Shown here: one piece after another, positions 10,648 to 21,381 of the stretch | Layout: every line of letters starts with the position of its first letter | Position numbering within the stretch: position 1 is the first letter of the stretch | NCBI RefSeq assembly: GCF_014066305.1 | Contig: NW_023501119.1 | Span: 112,642-176,641, forward strand | Length of the DNA: 64,000 nt | Reading direction: 5' to 3' | From: Letharia columbiana | Lineage: Eukaryota > Ascomycota > Lecanoromycetes > Lecanorales > Parmeliaceae | Program-made: the position numbers and the translations under genes | The notes under the pieces: generated by a model | Told to the model about the DNA's origin: nothing | What the model saw: only the letters and a program-made list of their open reading frames with translations | Database searches by the model: none

Positions 10648-13356
10648 GGCGTGTGAAGCGGTGGCTCTTCAGAGCATGTTTCGATGCTGTTCGAGAGGGT
10701 TCAAGGTATGGCAAGAAATGTGTTAGAGTCTATAAACTCCGAAAGAAAGAAGGTCTGGACGAGAGTGAGCTTCAGTCTGTGGCGAGTCGATCCTTTCGAT
10801 AGAACCATGGATATGAATCATATGGGGGCACATAATCAGGGCCATTGAGGGATTTGTTTGAGGAATTGCGTGTAGGGTGTACCTGGCCATATGAGTACAA
10901 ATTCCTATTGGAACTTTTAGCCGCATAAAGGCTAGCGTGATTTCCGGGCCGACATAGGTTAGGGCATGACGAAATATGGCGGTGTGTGTTGGCCAATCTA
11001 CCTAGCCGGATATCAAAGGGAGTGGGGTGTTCCTACCGCTATGCAGCAACGGGGACACGGGGAGGAGAGCTTGGAAATGATTGATAGCCTCATAGCCTCA
11101 TAGGCCCGCCAATGTTCGCCTGGGCCCATGTTCGAGACCTTGGACGCCGGTGATTAGAAGAGACCCGAATATCTGCGTACCTTACTCGAGGTAAATAGCA
11201 CCGAACCCTAATACTTTTGTTGATTAGCCTTCAAACTTCAGCCAATACTATCACCCATATCTCCTTATCCAGTCTTTCGCAACTGCACGGACAGTCTCAC
11301 TCAACCGACCGAATCACTTTGCCCTTTTTAACCCACTCGCCTGTCATTCATTCCTCAACAAGAAAGCTCCCTCGCACAGTCCTCTTCCCACTATCTGCAT
11401 GAAAGCTCGTAGTGCAGATGTATGGGTCGGGAATCGCCTTGTAAGCCGCTTTTAGCTAGGAATCTGTCCGCGCTACCGACGCCCGCAGACAAAAAGATGA
11501 CACAGATTTGGTGTTTGAGGGTTTTTGGGCCGCCTGCATCTTCTGTGTTCAAGAAAATGACCGCTTCGAAGGACGTCTCGGGCTCTTATGATGCTAAAGG
11601 CTGTGGCTTCGCAGATGTAGTCGCTAAAGGCGGGCAGATCATAGCGTTCGGATTCGCTTGTGGCGAGATGGGAGATTTTTGTAAGAGGTCAGCTGGTGGC
11701 GCTGAACAATGAGATGTGTTGCTTTCAATGACTGGATTCTTCGATTGGAGTCTTGCAGAACCCCGGATGGGGAAAAAGCGGGAGAAGCTGGTGTGTAGGC
11801 AGAATCGCCAAGGATGGCATGTCGGAGTCAAAATTTGCCAGGAGGAGCTGATGGATACCGGAACAATCTTCATGGGATGGGATTGCTCGATTGCCCCGAG
11901 ATACTGGATTTCCTAATGAGCGCCCAGCACCCCAATGACCAACCTTTGAATACTGATACTAGCTCCGTATGAGGTTCGAGTTTCCCATCGTCAAATCACC
12001 ACCGTGCGTCGCCCCGCGTATCTCTCCCTTGGCACGATTGGTCATACATCCTTCACACCCCTTTGCGGCACAATCGCGGTGGTTTTCTTGCCTTCAGCTT
12101 CTTTGTCATGCTTCATGTCCAGCTTTTGGCACCCTGTCGTCAAAACTCGCCACCTCGTCTGCAGCCTGTCTGAATAGCTTTCGAACCTGTGCTACGACAT
12201 TCATTCTTTTCGAAGTGTGATCTTCTTGATGGTGCTCTATTAGGCATCCTATTTCCTGCTGTTTTTTTGATTGACTGGTGTTAGTTGGTCGACCTGAGTT
12301 GATGTACTGAGATATGAGTTTGGAGTGGGTTACTCGCCACTATCTTGCCGGCCTTAAGGAGGTGGATTCTCAAAGTTCAATTTCCTGTGAGATCCTTGGG
12401 TTGTCTAGTTCCTTCGTATTTGGATTGTTGCTCGATGACATGATGTATTGCTACACGTGGTGATGACAGGATAGAATGACTGCTGAGTCCATGTTTGCTG
12501 GCTACAGGCAACGAGATTGGCAGGTATTAATGTCCGTTGCAACATTCAAGGCAAAGGTCTCATGACGTGAATCCGACAGAATCACTGGGTTGCACATGCG
12601 TTGTCCATCCAAGAGTCTGTCCCCCCCGCAATATGGTATACAGGACTCCAGCCGGGCACGAGGAGAGCAAATGAGTGTTCGGAATATGGAAGATGGCAGA
12701 AGGAAACAACCTCGGCAGGACAACCTCGAGAGAACCAGCAGTGCGGTGTGCGGGCTGCCGAGGTTGTAGACATCAGCTGATGCGATGGGACACGTAGCAG
12801 ACCTTCTTCTGCTCGAGCTTCAAAAGTAATGTTGCCTGCTAAAGATCTGTACTTGTGTCTTTGGCGTTTTGAAGAGGTATGGAGTGGGTTTCAAGTGAAA
12901 ATTGCACTCCCAGTTTCGTAGAATGCCCGGAATGATGCCAAAGTAGCCGGATCGAAGATGTCGTTCATGTGATGTGCTCTTGTGCAGTCACTGTCTGCAA
13001 GAAAGCTTTTGGAGCTGAACAGCAGCCCCGTTGAAAAGAAATGGTATAGGATCTTCCGTGCATACGCCGCTCGTTCCATCTATTTGTTGTTAATTGACTA
13101 CCAACTTTCGCTGCAAGCTCGAATTGCAACTCAATGCGGACATACATGACCTCAACACGTCTCTTCTAGGCAACCTAGACCCTCTCCCAAAATGCCACTA
13201 GCTAGGCTCCGATACCTTAGATGCAAGCTCGCACTTCATCCCGATACATGTACAATTCGAAGTTCATGCCCACACATGTATAGATATCATCTCTCCCTCT
13301 GTTCCCGGGCAACGCAGGCACCATGGACCATATCATGACATCTCCATCCCGTGTGG
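10648..13356. other. Long intergenic region without a recognisable gene
   Basis: About 2.7 kb. Several short open frames exist (for example 11422-11712 plus, 11969-12220 plus and 12891-13147 minus), but none shows a domain, codon bias or sensible splice sites. A small direct repeat (CTCATAGC CTCATAGG) lies at about 11090. The right part presumably includes the 3' UTR of the next minus-strand gene. A fast-evolving or non-coding transcript cannot be excluded. Confidence 0.4.
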
Positions 13357-14134
13357 TTAACTGCCCACCAGCACTGCACTAGACGTGAAATTCACATTGG
13401 CCGCTTTCGCGGTGGTATCTGGCGAATCCTTCAAAAAACAATTCCCATACTGGCCTTCCGGTGTCACGTCATAATTGGTATCGAAGGCAACGCCATAGCA
13501 AGTCTGATTCAGCCCAGGATACCTGGCGACGGCTGCGCATGCTTCCAAGCAGTCGGTGAAGTAGTAGACGAAGACACTGTAGAGATCGTTGCTAGGTAGG
13601 TCGAGGCCGCATTGGAGCTTGAAGCTGGCGCTGGTGAAGAGGGAGGTGTAGGTGGAGCCAAGGGAAGTGCAATTGGAGGTCGGTTGGAATGGGGAGTCAT
13701 TGATGTGGTAGGAGTAGGTGGGGAGGGTAGAGGTGTCGTTGAAAGAGGGGCAGGAGGCATTGGAGGCTGGTATGGAGGAGGATGAATTGGATTGGGCGAC
13801 AGTCCTGTAAGTGATGCAATCAGTCTCTTGCTCGTTCTGAGTATGCAGTACGCGGTACGTACCTGGTGTCCCCTCTCTTTGCAGCCAATGAACCCGCTAC
13901 ACCGGCTGCAACGACTGCGAGCACAACGGATACGGCCAATGCGATGCTGAGGAAGAATGTCGGGGGCCGTAGCCCGCATAAGCGTTTGCTCTTCGCGAGT
14001 GGTTCCGTCGAGTATGGTTCGTACGATGGCTGATCATGCTGCTCTCCTCCATTGTAGTATTTATAATCCTCGCCATGCTTCTGGCATGGAATGGGCAGGT
14101 TGTTGCGTCCATCGACCTCAAGACCGCCGTCCAT
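13357..14134 (-). CDS. Single-pass membrane protein with PAN/Apple-like extracellular domain
   Basis: Two exons: 14134-13863 and 13804-13357, with a 58 nt intron (GTACGT...TTACAG), giving 239 residues. The N-terminal about 50 residues are polar and probably cytoplasmic. A basic KSKRLCGLRPPTF stretch is followed by one strong transmembrane segment (about residues 63-84, rich in Ala and Val). The outside part begins with a Ser/Asn-rich linker with several N-glycosylation sequons. It then has a Cys-containing domain with LQCGLD, FTDCLEACAA, CYGVAFD and GNCFLK. Spacing of these cysteines and the 'DCLEAC...C.G..F......CFLK' layout are those of PAN/Apple-like folds found in many fungal surface proteins, which bind protein or carbohydrate. 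The complete frame, a good splice site and the coherent topology make it a convincing gene. Ligand and role are unknown. Confidence 0.85.
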
Positions 14135-16008
14135 GGTGCTGCCTGCTGGCGGCAGATGATGGCAGAAGACGAGACAACATAGCGACTAGGAAGTACATAT
14201 TGGGGCTAAATCGGAAGGTGCGGCTGAAATCCTATGAAAGGCATAAGCGCTGAGCCATGCTGTGCAAGTTCCTATATGGAGCGCAGGATGGCGGAGTCAT
14301 GGGTGAAACTTGCGTTTCAGCAGCCCCAGTACGACGTCGGCGGCGGCGGCGATTGGCAAGTTCGTACATTTTGTGAGGGGTAAGGTTTCGCTCATGTCTT
14401 TGTCCTCTAGAGAGCAGTGCTTCCTGTACGAGTCAAGCAATCGAGCAGTCGGTCGAGCATTGCCTCAGTCCTCAGACGCTATCCTGACATCCGAGCTTAC
14501 CATACTTGTATCGGGTTTAGAGTGGAGAGTTTCCGCGGTCAGGTTGGGGAAGCGTGCACGGCTAAACTCCGGTGTCCCCTGTAGCAGGAAAACATCTTCG
14601 GCTTCGACCGCCCAGCTTGATCTTGCTTCTGGTCCAAAAGTCTATTGGGTGTTGAATACGGTTCTCGAGCATCTCATCCTACCTACATAACCCGTCCCTA
14701 ACCTGGCTGAGACCGGAGAGGAACCGACAGTACTGGGTCCTAGGTCCCTTGAAGCGAGTCAACCTATGCAATAATCTAGAGCTGTGTGATTGCCAGAACG
14801 CCTCAATACTTCTTTAGACATACTTCGTTAGAAAATGCCAGGTACCATCAGTCATATTGGAAGTGTGGACTTCTCTCAAGAAAACAGTCGTTCGCCAGCC
14901 AGCCGTGACCGTGACAGAATGACAGCGCTTCTCGTGCTCGAAAATAACTCTCACTTCCGATTGCTAATTTCAACCCTGGATCCCTACGGGAATCATCGAG
15001 GCTTGCTCGTGATATGCCTCACATAGGCGATCATACCAACGTATTCTTAGGAGGCGAGTAAGGCCCAACAACAATGCTGGCCCCGCTGCTCCCTTCGCCA
15101 AAGCCGTTCCCACCTTCGTTGTCGTTGAACTGACTTTCCGAGCTGTGACGCATTAGTCTCTCGGCATTTTGCGCACAGTGGCCACAAGCCTTGAAGTTGC
15201 ACTGTTCAGTCTTTTCTTCGTGGTAAAACTTCACATCATGTACCCAATCCAGAGCCGCATTCTCCAGATGCCCACATGCAATCTGCCAATACAGTGTGCA
15301 GTGCTATGAGTAAGGGCTGACAGAGGCGAGGTACATAGCCTATGATCCAGTTCGGCTATTTTTATTTCTCTGGGATTGAGCTTGGCTTGTGGAGCAAGAT
15401 TTTTGAGGACCGAGTCGCTCAGCTGTCAGCGATGCTTTGTCTCAGAGGCTCCCCATATCTGCATTCCTTCCGGATGTCAGCTGGTGCCAAGATCCTCTGA
15501 TAATTGGCAGTGTCTTGTTACACATGTGCTAGAGTTAGAGACCATCTAGAGATGACTGTGCAAGACATTTTCAAGTCTACGAAACCACTGTGTCCTAGAA
15601 CTCCAACCGCCGTGAATGTACCGTACCACTCCATCTGACTTTTTGTCACCTCTTGTCCTTCTACGCTCAAATAAGAGTGCTTATGCTAAAGAAACCTGAT
15701 ATCAAGCCCGACTAATCATGGTTAGTATTGCCAAGAGACAGCGGCTGTGCGAGTCCAGTCAGCGACTTATGTAACACTCCTTTGGGGCTTATATTTTGAA
15801 GCCTATTGAAGCGAAGGATCGGAGCCGCCATAGCCCGGTTGAACGCTTGCACTTCAGCCTCACAAGAGCACAATTTTGCAATGTATACCTCGATATACAA
15901 CAAACATGGCGCCTCTTTCCTCTTCTTCCCATCTATACCACTAGGGTCATTCTGTATTACGTGGGCTTTTTCCTTATTTCCACCCAAGTCTTTTTTGACC
16001 CTGGCACG
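14135..16008. other. Intergenic region, mostly without recognisable genes
   Basis: The first part is the promoter side of the PAN-like gene. Open frames such as 14310-14690 (plus) have no recognisable content. A GGCGGCGGCGG run lies at about 14339-14350. A possible terminal exon is listed separately at 15031-15282. The frame at 15796-16008 upstream of the protease-like gene starts only with TTG and is not considered coding. Confidence 0.4.
15031..15282 (-). CDS. Possible 3' exon of an unidentified Cys-containing protein
   Basis: A frame of 83 codons plus stop begins just after a plausible acceptor (TATTGGCAG, ending at 15283). It contains evenly spaced cysteines (IACGHLEN, EQCNFKACGHCAQN), then a Gly/Ser-rich tail. 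The CGH and CGHC pattern is suggestive of a structured or metal-binding segment. I could not find a matching upstream exon with an ATG: the next few hundred bases on this strand are broken by stops. It may be a decayed gene fragment or chance. I do not recognise a family. Confidence 0.25.
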   Translation of the reverse strand: MACGHLENAALDWVHDVKFYHEEKTEQCNFKACGHCAQNAERLMRHSSESQFNDNEGGNGFGEGSSGASIVVGPYSPPKNTLV

Positions 16009-16630
16009 ATGCGACCTCCAATATCTTACACGCACCTCCTCCTGTACGGTGTGACCGCCGTACGAGTATTTGGAAGCGGCCCCGTGGCCGTCAATTGGAG
16101 CACTAAGTCGTACGGACCTGATAGCCCTTGGCAGGTAACGCACTCATACTCCAACTACTTTCCAACAATGAAAATTAACGCGAATGGCAGGCAGTCACGG
16201 TCCAGGTGGGGACCGACTCAGCCGGAAAGGCTCTATCAACCGTCGATTTGCACCCTGGGAGATTATATGGATCAACCGTCAACGCATAAAAGTTATGCGG
16301 AGATACCATTACATCCTCTACACCATATCTTGCCGAGCCAGCAGGGCTTTATGTTGAGACTGTTCATGTCGCTCTCTACGCTCTTCCGGAGACTCGGCCT
16401 GGATAGTTTGCGCAGGTTTGACCGTGAACGTAACGCCTCGAGCATGGAAAATATCCGAGACCGAAACATCTTCATCCTGGGACCAAGATCCACGCCTCCC
16501 AAGTTCTTTCGTGGCAGTGTCTATGCTTGCATGTTCTCTGTCAACATAATCATGTGGATTATCGGCGGACATCTTCTACCAGTGGTCCAACCCCTGCTTG
16601 CGTCTGCTGTCGAGAGGTAAAGATATGAGA
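16009..16630 (+). pseudogene. Broken pepsin-like (aspartic protease-fold) secreted protein gene
   Basis: Exon 1 (16009-16134) encodes a signal peptide followed by VAVNWSTKSYGPDSPWQ. A 56 nt intron (GTAACG...GGCAG, 16135-16190) follows. Exon 2 then opens with AVTVQVGTDSAGKALSTVDL and HPGRLYGSTVNA. This is the start of the fungal pepsin-like fold family in which a 'GPWQ..TV.VGTP' strand precedes the first active-site region. A TAA at 16287-16289 stops it after 75 codons. Reading through, the same frame continues KLCGDTITSTPYLAEPAGLY, which fits the family's next Cys-containing loop. So the stop is a nonsense change rather than an intron. More stops follow from about 16402. A full member is about 400-500 residues. 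The 274-codon frame overlapping here belongs to another frame and uses a TTG start. Confidence 0.6.
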
Positions 16631-17511
16631 AGGCTGACGGATTCCGCAAAGGCAAGATCAATGTACCAAAGCTTCCTCGACACGCTTGACCTCATGAATA
16701 CTAGGGACTTGGTGTCCTCAAACTTTCTGTGTCTGTATGTGCCAAGCCTCCACATCGCTGGCGGGGCCAGGGGAATGATTTCGCGGCAAGGCTGTGGAGC
16801 CGGACCAAGAAAGTGTTTGCAGCCCGGTTTCGAGATGCTGCCACTACAAATCTTGATTTTACGACGTGTGTATCCGAATTACAGGACCAAAGAAGAAGAA
16901 GAGAGCTCTACAACAGATCCAGGGATCTGTATTCAGCCTGCTAGATCTCGTTACGAAAACAACAAGCTTATGCGTATCTCTGTCTCTTAGAGCTATCTGG
17001 TTTACCGTAGAGACTTTGTCATGAGGTAGATGCAACAAGATGGGCGGGCTGGGCCAAAAGACGAGAAGCGACTGGCGAAGCGCTTTAGGTACCGAATATC
17101 CCCCGGATGTTCCTCGTAGACTCTCAATAAAAATGCTGATGACAACCAATGTCCCCAAGGCGCTGCTTTTTAAGTTGTACTCCAGATAGAGACTGTGATC
17201 ATTGCAGCACCTCATCCAGCGCACCTCGACCGGCGAAAGTCTCAGGGATGGGAATCAGGTCTGCAATCTATGTCGAGTGTTGCTGGCAGATGTCTATAGA
17301 CAAAGTGTCTGGAGATGTTCCTTCGCGTAAGCTGTGGGCCGAGTCCCCAGCACCTGCGCTTCTCTTCTGCCTCGTCTTCCCTAGTCTCGCTCCTCGCCAT
17401 TCTCCCTTGTACTTCATCTGTTTATTAACCGTCCCTCCAAGTTCTTAAGCTTCTTAATATTATTCCATCGAAGTCTCTTTCCGAGACTCTGCCCGATCCC
17501 TTTTTCCCACA
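16631..17511. other. Intergenic region
   Basis: No supported gene. Overlapping frames at 16598-16990 (plus) and 16859-17224 (minus) have no domain or splice logic. They may include further decayed sequence of the upstream pepsin-like pseudogene, but I could not align it. Confidence 0.4.
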
Positions 17512-18066
17512 TCATGCCATCAGCACGCCCCAAGCACCCAGCACCCTCCCCATCCCCGTAATCGCCGCCCTCACAGCTTCTATCTACCCCACTCATCGAC
17601 CAGTTCGCCGATGTCCTGCTCGCTGGGCACCGCGCTATGTGTCTCCGCAATTGACAATTCACCCTTCCCAATCAACTTATTCGCTGTGTAGTTCAGCTTG
17701 GCGTTCATGCGTCGCTGGACGGTGAGGGTGAAGGGTATGATGATAGGTAGAAGGATTGCTGCTGCGATAAAGGGCTTGGCTCTTGGACTTCCATTTGGCT
17801 CTACACACCCTCGGTGTTAGCTGGTCTGAGAGATAGTAGGACATGGGCGATAGAATGTAGAGCACACCATCGTAGGCGAGACACGCCCAAGCTAAGCCAG
17901 CAGGAGATATTGGGCGCGGGACCGTACGAAAGCCAATGAGATAGCCTGTGCGCCATTGTTGAGCTAGGATGGCAGGGGTAGAGCTACTGCGAATGGAGGG
18001 CACCAAGGAGTAGGAGTAAGATGCTACGCTGCCAGTTGCGACTGCGAAGGATACAAGGGCAAACAA
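17512..18066 (-). pseudogene. DUF1772 (anthrone oxygenase-like) small membrane protein with damaged 3' end
   Basis: An exon from 18066 (after acceptor TTTATACAG) to 17868 reads LFALVSFAVATGSVASYSYS and then the QQWRTGYLIG and GLAWACLAY blocks. A 67 nt intron (GTGTGC...GTGTAG, 17867-17801) joins in frame to an exon with a TM segment, PFIAAAILLPIIIPFTLTV, then QRRMNAKLN, ending LVDEWGR. This layout (four TM helices, RRMNxKL, LV..W) is that of DUF1772 proteins, some of which are anthrone oxygenases. A TAG at 17582-17580 ends the frame. But the expected last helix follows in another frame (AVRAAITGMGRVLGAWGV, stop at 17514-17512), so one nonsense change plus a one-base deletion has struck the 3' end. 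A first exon at about 18160 (ATGGCGCTG) would need a 37 nt intron and is doubtful. Pseudogene, or assembly error. Confidence 0.6.
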
Positions 18067-18202
18067 CTGTATAAAGGCGAGGGAAGTGATTGATCAGATA
18101 CACTGCTGAATTGCACGGCGTGTCGCATATAATGCGAGGAAGAGGTGAGGACCTCAGCGCCATTGAGCTACGAATCCTTATCCCCGATCATTATCCCCGG
18201 AG

Positions 18203-18886
18203 CTAGGAATCTGACCCTTCATCCGCAAACTCAAACTCTCCTTCCTCCTCTCCATCACATGGGTTTGCCAATTCCATGCGCAGGCTCTCATACTCCACTG
18301 CCAAAGACTCTACAATGTTCCCCCCCACTTGAGTGAATCCACATTTTCTCAGCACCTTGAGGCTAGCCTCATTATCCGGGTTCGCGTCCGCGTATACCTT
18401 CTTCAACCCCTTCTCCCAGAAGATGGGGACGAGCGCTGCGAGTACTTCAGTCATGTAGCCTCGGTTCCAGTAGGCGTTATCAATCATAAACACAAGCTCG
18501 TTCCGGTCGGCGTACCAGATTCCTGCATGTCCTATGATTTTGCCTTCGTCTGTTGTGGCGCCGGCAGGAGTTGTGGATGTAGTTATCGTGGTGGCAGATG
18601 GGGGTAGGAGGAGGACAAACGCAAGGTCTCCGTTTGTTGATGAGGTGACCATGGCTTCGAGATAGGTTGCCGTTCGGGACACAGAATCGTGGGGTTGAGA
18701 CCTGCGCTCAGAGGGACTAATTTAGTTGAGATATGATGTTGAAAATTTAGAGACGACCTACCAGTATCTCATTACTTCCTCATTGCTGTACAGCTTATGA
18801 ATAGCGGCGAGGTCCCCTTTGCGGGCTTCACGTAATATGAGACGTGGTGTTCTGGTGGATTTGTTTGGAGAAGGTGTGTCAGCCAT
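18203..18886 (-). CDS. GNAT-family N-acetyltransferase
   Basis: Two exons: 18886-18762 and 18701-18203, with a 60 nt intron (GTAGGT...GCGCAG), giving 207 residues. Exon 1 supplies TRTPRLILREARKGDL and the NEEVMRYW block; the junction completes the Trp and continues SQPHDSVSRTATYLEAM. This is the usual N-terminus of RimJ/RimL-like GNAT proteins. Motif A is GHAGIWY followed by ELVFMIDNAYWNRGYMTE (about residues 124-141). There the RGYMTE loop binds the pyrophosphate of acetyl-CoA. The C-terminal motif B is NPDNEASLKVLRKCGF. The tail is acidic. It probably acetylates an amine on a protein or small molecule in the cytosol; the substrate is unknown. All core motifs are intact. Confidence 0.88.
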
Positions 18887-19975
18887 CGTGCACAGTGTGA
18901 CTGCGCTGTCTCGTCGTCAGTAAGTAGATGTGTGCGAAAGGAGACAGGCCAGTGAAGGGTTGCTTGTTTGCACTTCAGAACTTTGCTCTTCAGCATACAG
19001 GACAGAGGTATAAAGAGGATTAACTCCGTGCTGTTATCTCACGAGTATGCATCGCGATAATGGAGAGACCAAAGGGATCTGGCTCTTATACCGATGGCGT
19101 TATGACCATCCAATCTTCAAGCTATACGTCCAATATTACCCTCCTAAATACAGGCATTCATGGGACGCAGATTTCTACATCGATGTTTTCCGAAGCTCGA
19201 ATAGATTTGCCAGATACCCTCGAATGTCCCCGCCACTGAGGCAGGCGACCTCGGGATAGCCATACAGTGCTAGCCAACCTCAGCTCGCGCCTGCATTGCC
19301 TCGGAGGCTGGAACAATCTGTTTCCCTCGCCGAAACCAAAGAGATTTGCTTAGCAAGCAATGGCTTCGCTGCCCGCGAGAGCCATCAACATCAAGTAGGC
19401 CTTAGTGAAATACGTGCACAACCAAGAAAGAAAGTCAACTAGAATCTGGAAGGTCACTGAGAACAGCTGGGAGAATAACTCGCGGGAAACTTCGAGACCC
19501 CTTTGTTGAAAGCAATACTAAGGCCGTTAATTGACAACTTGGATTGATCGCATGCTCTCTAGTCTATTGATCGCATGCTCTCTATCAATTGCTACCAGTG
19601 ACTCGCAATGGATCCATTCCCAACACGCTCAGTCTAGCATTATGGGATGCCTGCTAGATCCGTCACCCCTCGATCTTCTCGGACTCGGCCCACAGACTAC
19701 CCTCATCCAACCAAACCTCTCATGCATAATTTGACCAGGACCTTTGCCTACCCGCGCGGCAGTTTTGCCCTTAGGCCGGATCTTATGATCGAAGATCTTA
19801 AATCTGGCACGGGTGCCATTCGAGACTTCCTTCAGACCGCGAAGGCTTCGCCTTATTTGGGTGAGGCTATCAAGACGCGTTAGCAGCCCTGTATAGTGTC
19901 TTCGAAGCGTTTTTTGAACTTACCGACTCTGGAAGGAGTGGGTGTTCTTGAAGTCACTCCCACGCGCGTGAAATT
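18887..19975. other. Intergenic region with a short tandem duplication
   Basis: No supported gene. At about 19544-19583 an 18-19 bp sequence (TTGATCGCATGCTCTCTA) occurs twice, a few bases apart. A frame ending at 19883 (plus) contains DLKSGTGAIRDFLQTAK but no recognised domain or start. Confidence 0.4.
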
Positions 19976-20344
19976 TTAGTAAAGCTAAAATTTGAAGTCA
20001 GCGGCGGTAGACTAACAAAGACACACGCTTGTATCGATTGGCAGAAGTTCTACGTACCTGGGCGGAGTCTCTCCCAGTGTGCTTGATCCTCCAGACATAA
20101 CTGAGAAGGGGCGTTTTCCGAGAATTCCTCGGCCTGTACAACAGCTCTTTCTTAGCTCGGGTCCCAGTATATCACTATGGATCTGGATACTTACGTCCAG
20201 GGCTATCTCCTTCGAACCATATCTCTGCTCGAGAGATGGATCCGTTGGTTTGGACCACTTGGTCCGCTTCTTGCATTGCTTTACAGCCTCGGATGGATTT
20301 GGCGCGGCACCTTGTGTTGCCAATGGGGTAAGGTTGTTGTCCAT
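19976..20344 (-). CDS. Possible small hypothetical protein (three exons)
   Basis: ATG at 20344 opens 50 codons (20344-20195). A strong donor GTAAGT and acceptor GCTAAG bound a 44 nt intron. Exon 2 (20150-20058) ends at GTACGT, and the next in-phase acceptor (TTTTAG at about 19985) leads to a stop after two codons. The product would be about 83 residues, basic, with no signal peptide: it begins MDNNLTPLATQG and contains CKKRTKWSKP. Three well-placed splice signals favour a real or recently real gene, but I recognise no family and the last exon is minimal. Confidence 0.3.
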
Positions 20345-20463
20345 GGTCGATAGTTTAGAGTTGTTGTTATGATAATCGCCGGGAGCGGGAAATAGACGCG
20401 TGTGTGTGTGTGAATAAAACGGGAAGAGGAGTGACGAGGCAGCACAGGATGGTATGTCGCTTC

Positions 20464-21052
20464 GGCGGCTAATGTAGTGAATTCGATCACTGCTATGAAG
20501 AGGATGGGGGTGAAAGTGATGGTATAGCGGCTATGGCGGTAGTGGTGGTAAGTATCACGGCTGTTGTGAAGAAATTGGAAGTGAGAGTAATGAAATGGCG
20601 GCTATGGCAGTGAATACCACAGCTGCTATGAATGAAGTGGAAGTAAGAGTACAGCGGCTATGGCGGTAATAATAAATGGTTTCACGGCTGATGTGAAAGA
20701 ACTGGAAGTGAGGGTAAAGTAAAGATATGGCGGCTATGGCGGTAGTGTTAAATATCACAGCTGCTGTGAATGAAGTGGAAGTGAAAGTATAGCGGCTATA
20801 GCGGTAATGGTGGTGATTGTCACGGCTGCTGTGAATGAAAGGGAAGTGGGAGTGATAGGTAGCGTCTATGGCGGCAGTGATGATGAGTATCAAAGCAGCT
20901 GTGAATGACACGGAGGTGAAAGTGATGGTGAAGCGTCTATGGCGGCAGCTGTGATAACTACTAAAGCTGCTATGAATAAATAGAAGTCATGATACCGCCG
21001 TGGCTATTGCGGTAGTGGTCATTAAGAGTGACATCCAAGAAGTGAATGCCTC
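20464..21052 (+). repeat. Degenerate minisatellite, about 8-9 units of roughly 50-76 bp
   Basis: Successive units start with GCGGCTATGGCGGTA or a close variant and end with a block like CTGCTGTGAATGAAGTGG plus AAGTGAGAGT. Clear unit starts are at about 20527, 20597, 20653, 20729, 20791, 20861 and 20932, with weaker units at both ends. Unit length varies by insertions between the two conserved blocks. The minus-strand open frame across it (20555-20911) simply reflects this periodicity, not a gene. Confidence 0.8.
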
Positions 21053-21364
21053 TTCCTTCCTCCTAGAGAGAGATCAACAAGTACCAAATGCTGCCAAGCT
21101 TAACACTTTTCATCATCTACAGCCTTGAAATTGAATTTTGCCATTGTTTAGAAGACGTGAATAAGACCTATGAGCCTGCTACTGTTGTTGCAGGTCACGA
21201 AACAAGGTCGCGGGACAACACTGGATTGGCTTGAGAAAGGTTGTAAGATACAGAGGTGGCTTCGGCGGCATTTTGTGAAGAATTAGTTTAAGGAAAAGTG
21301 GGCTGATGTGGGATTGCTAAAAGGGCATCGGGAGTGTTTGAATATTAAGGAAGGTTAAATTTTT

Positions 21365-21381
21365 AAAAAAAAAAAAAAAAA
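21365..21381 (+). repeat. Poly(A) tract of 17 at the 5' break of the HeLo gene
   Basis: An uninterrupted run of 17 A. Readable HeLo-domain coding sequence starts directly after it, and nothing resembling the missing N-terminus is seen upstream. It could be the A-tail of a retroposed insertion or just a low-complexity break point. Confidence 0.6.

Noticed and set aside
15796..16620. Plus-strand ORF of 274 codons
   Set aside because: It starts with TTG, merges the true first exon of the pepsin-like gene with its intron, and then follows an unrelated frame.
20555..20911. Minus-strand ORF of 118 codons with repeated motifs
   Set aside because: It is the translation of the minisatellite. Repeat periodicity, not selection, keeps it open.
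20464..21052. Repeat array considered as CRISPR
   Set aside because: Units are degenerate with no constant repeat/unique spacer structure, and the host is a eukaryote.
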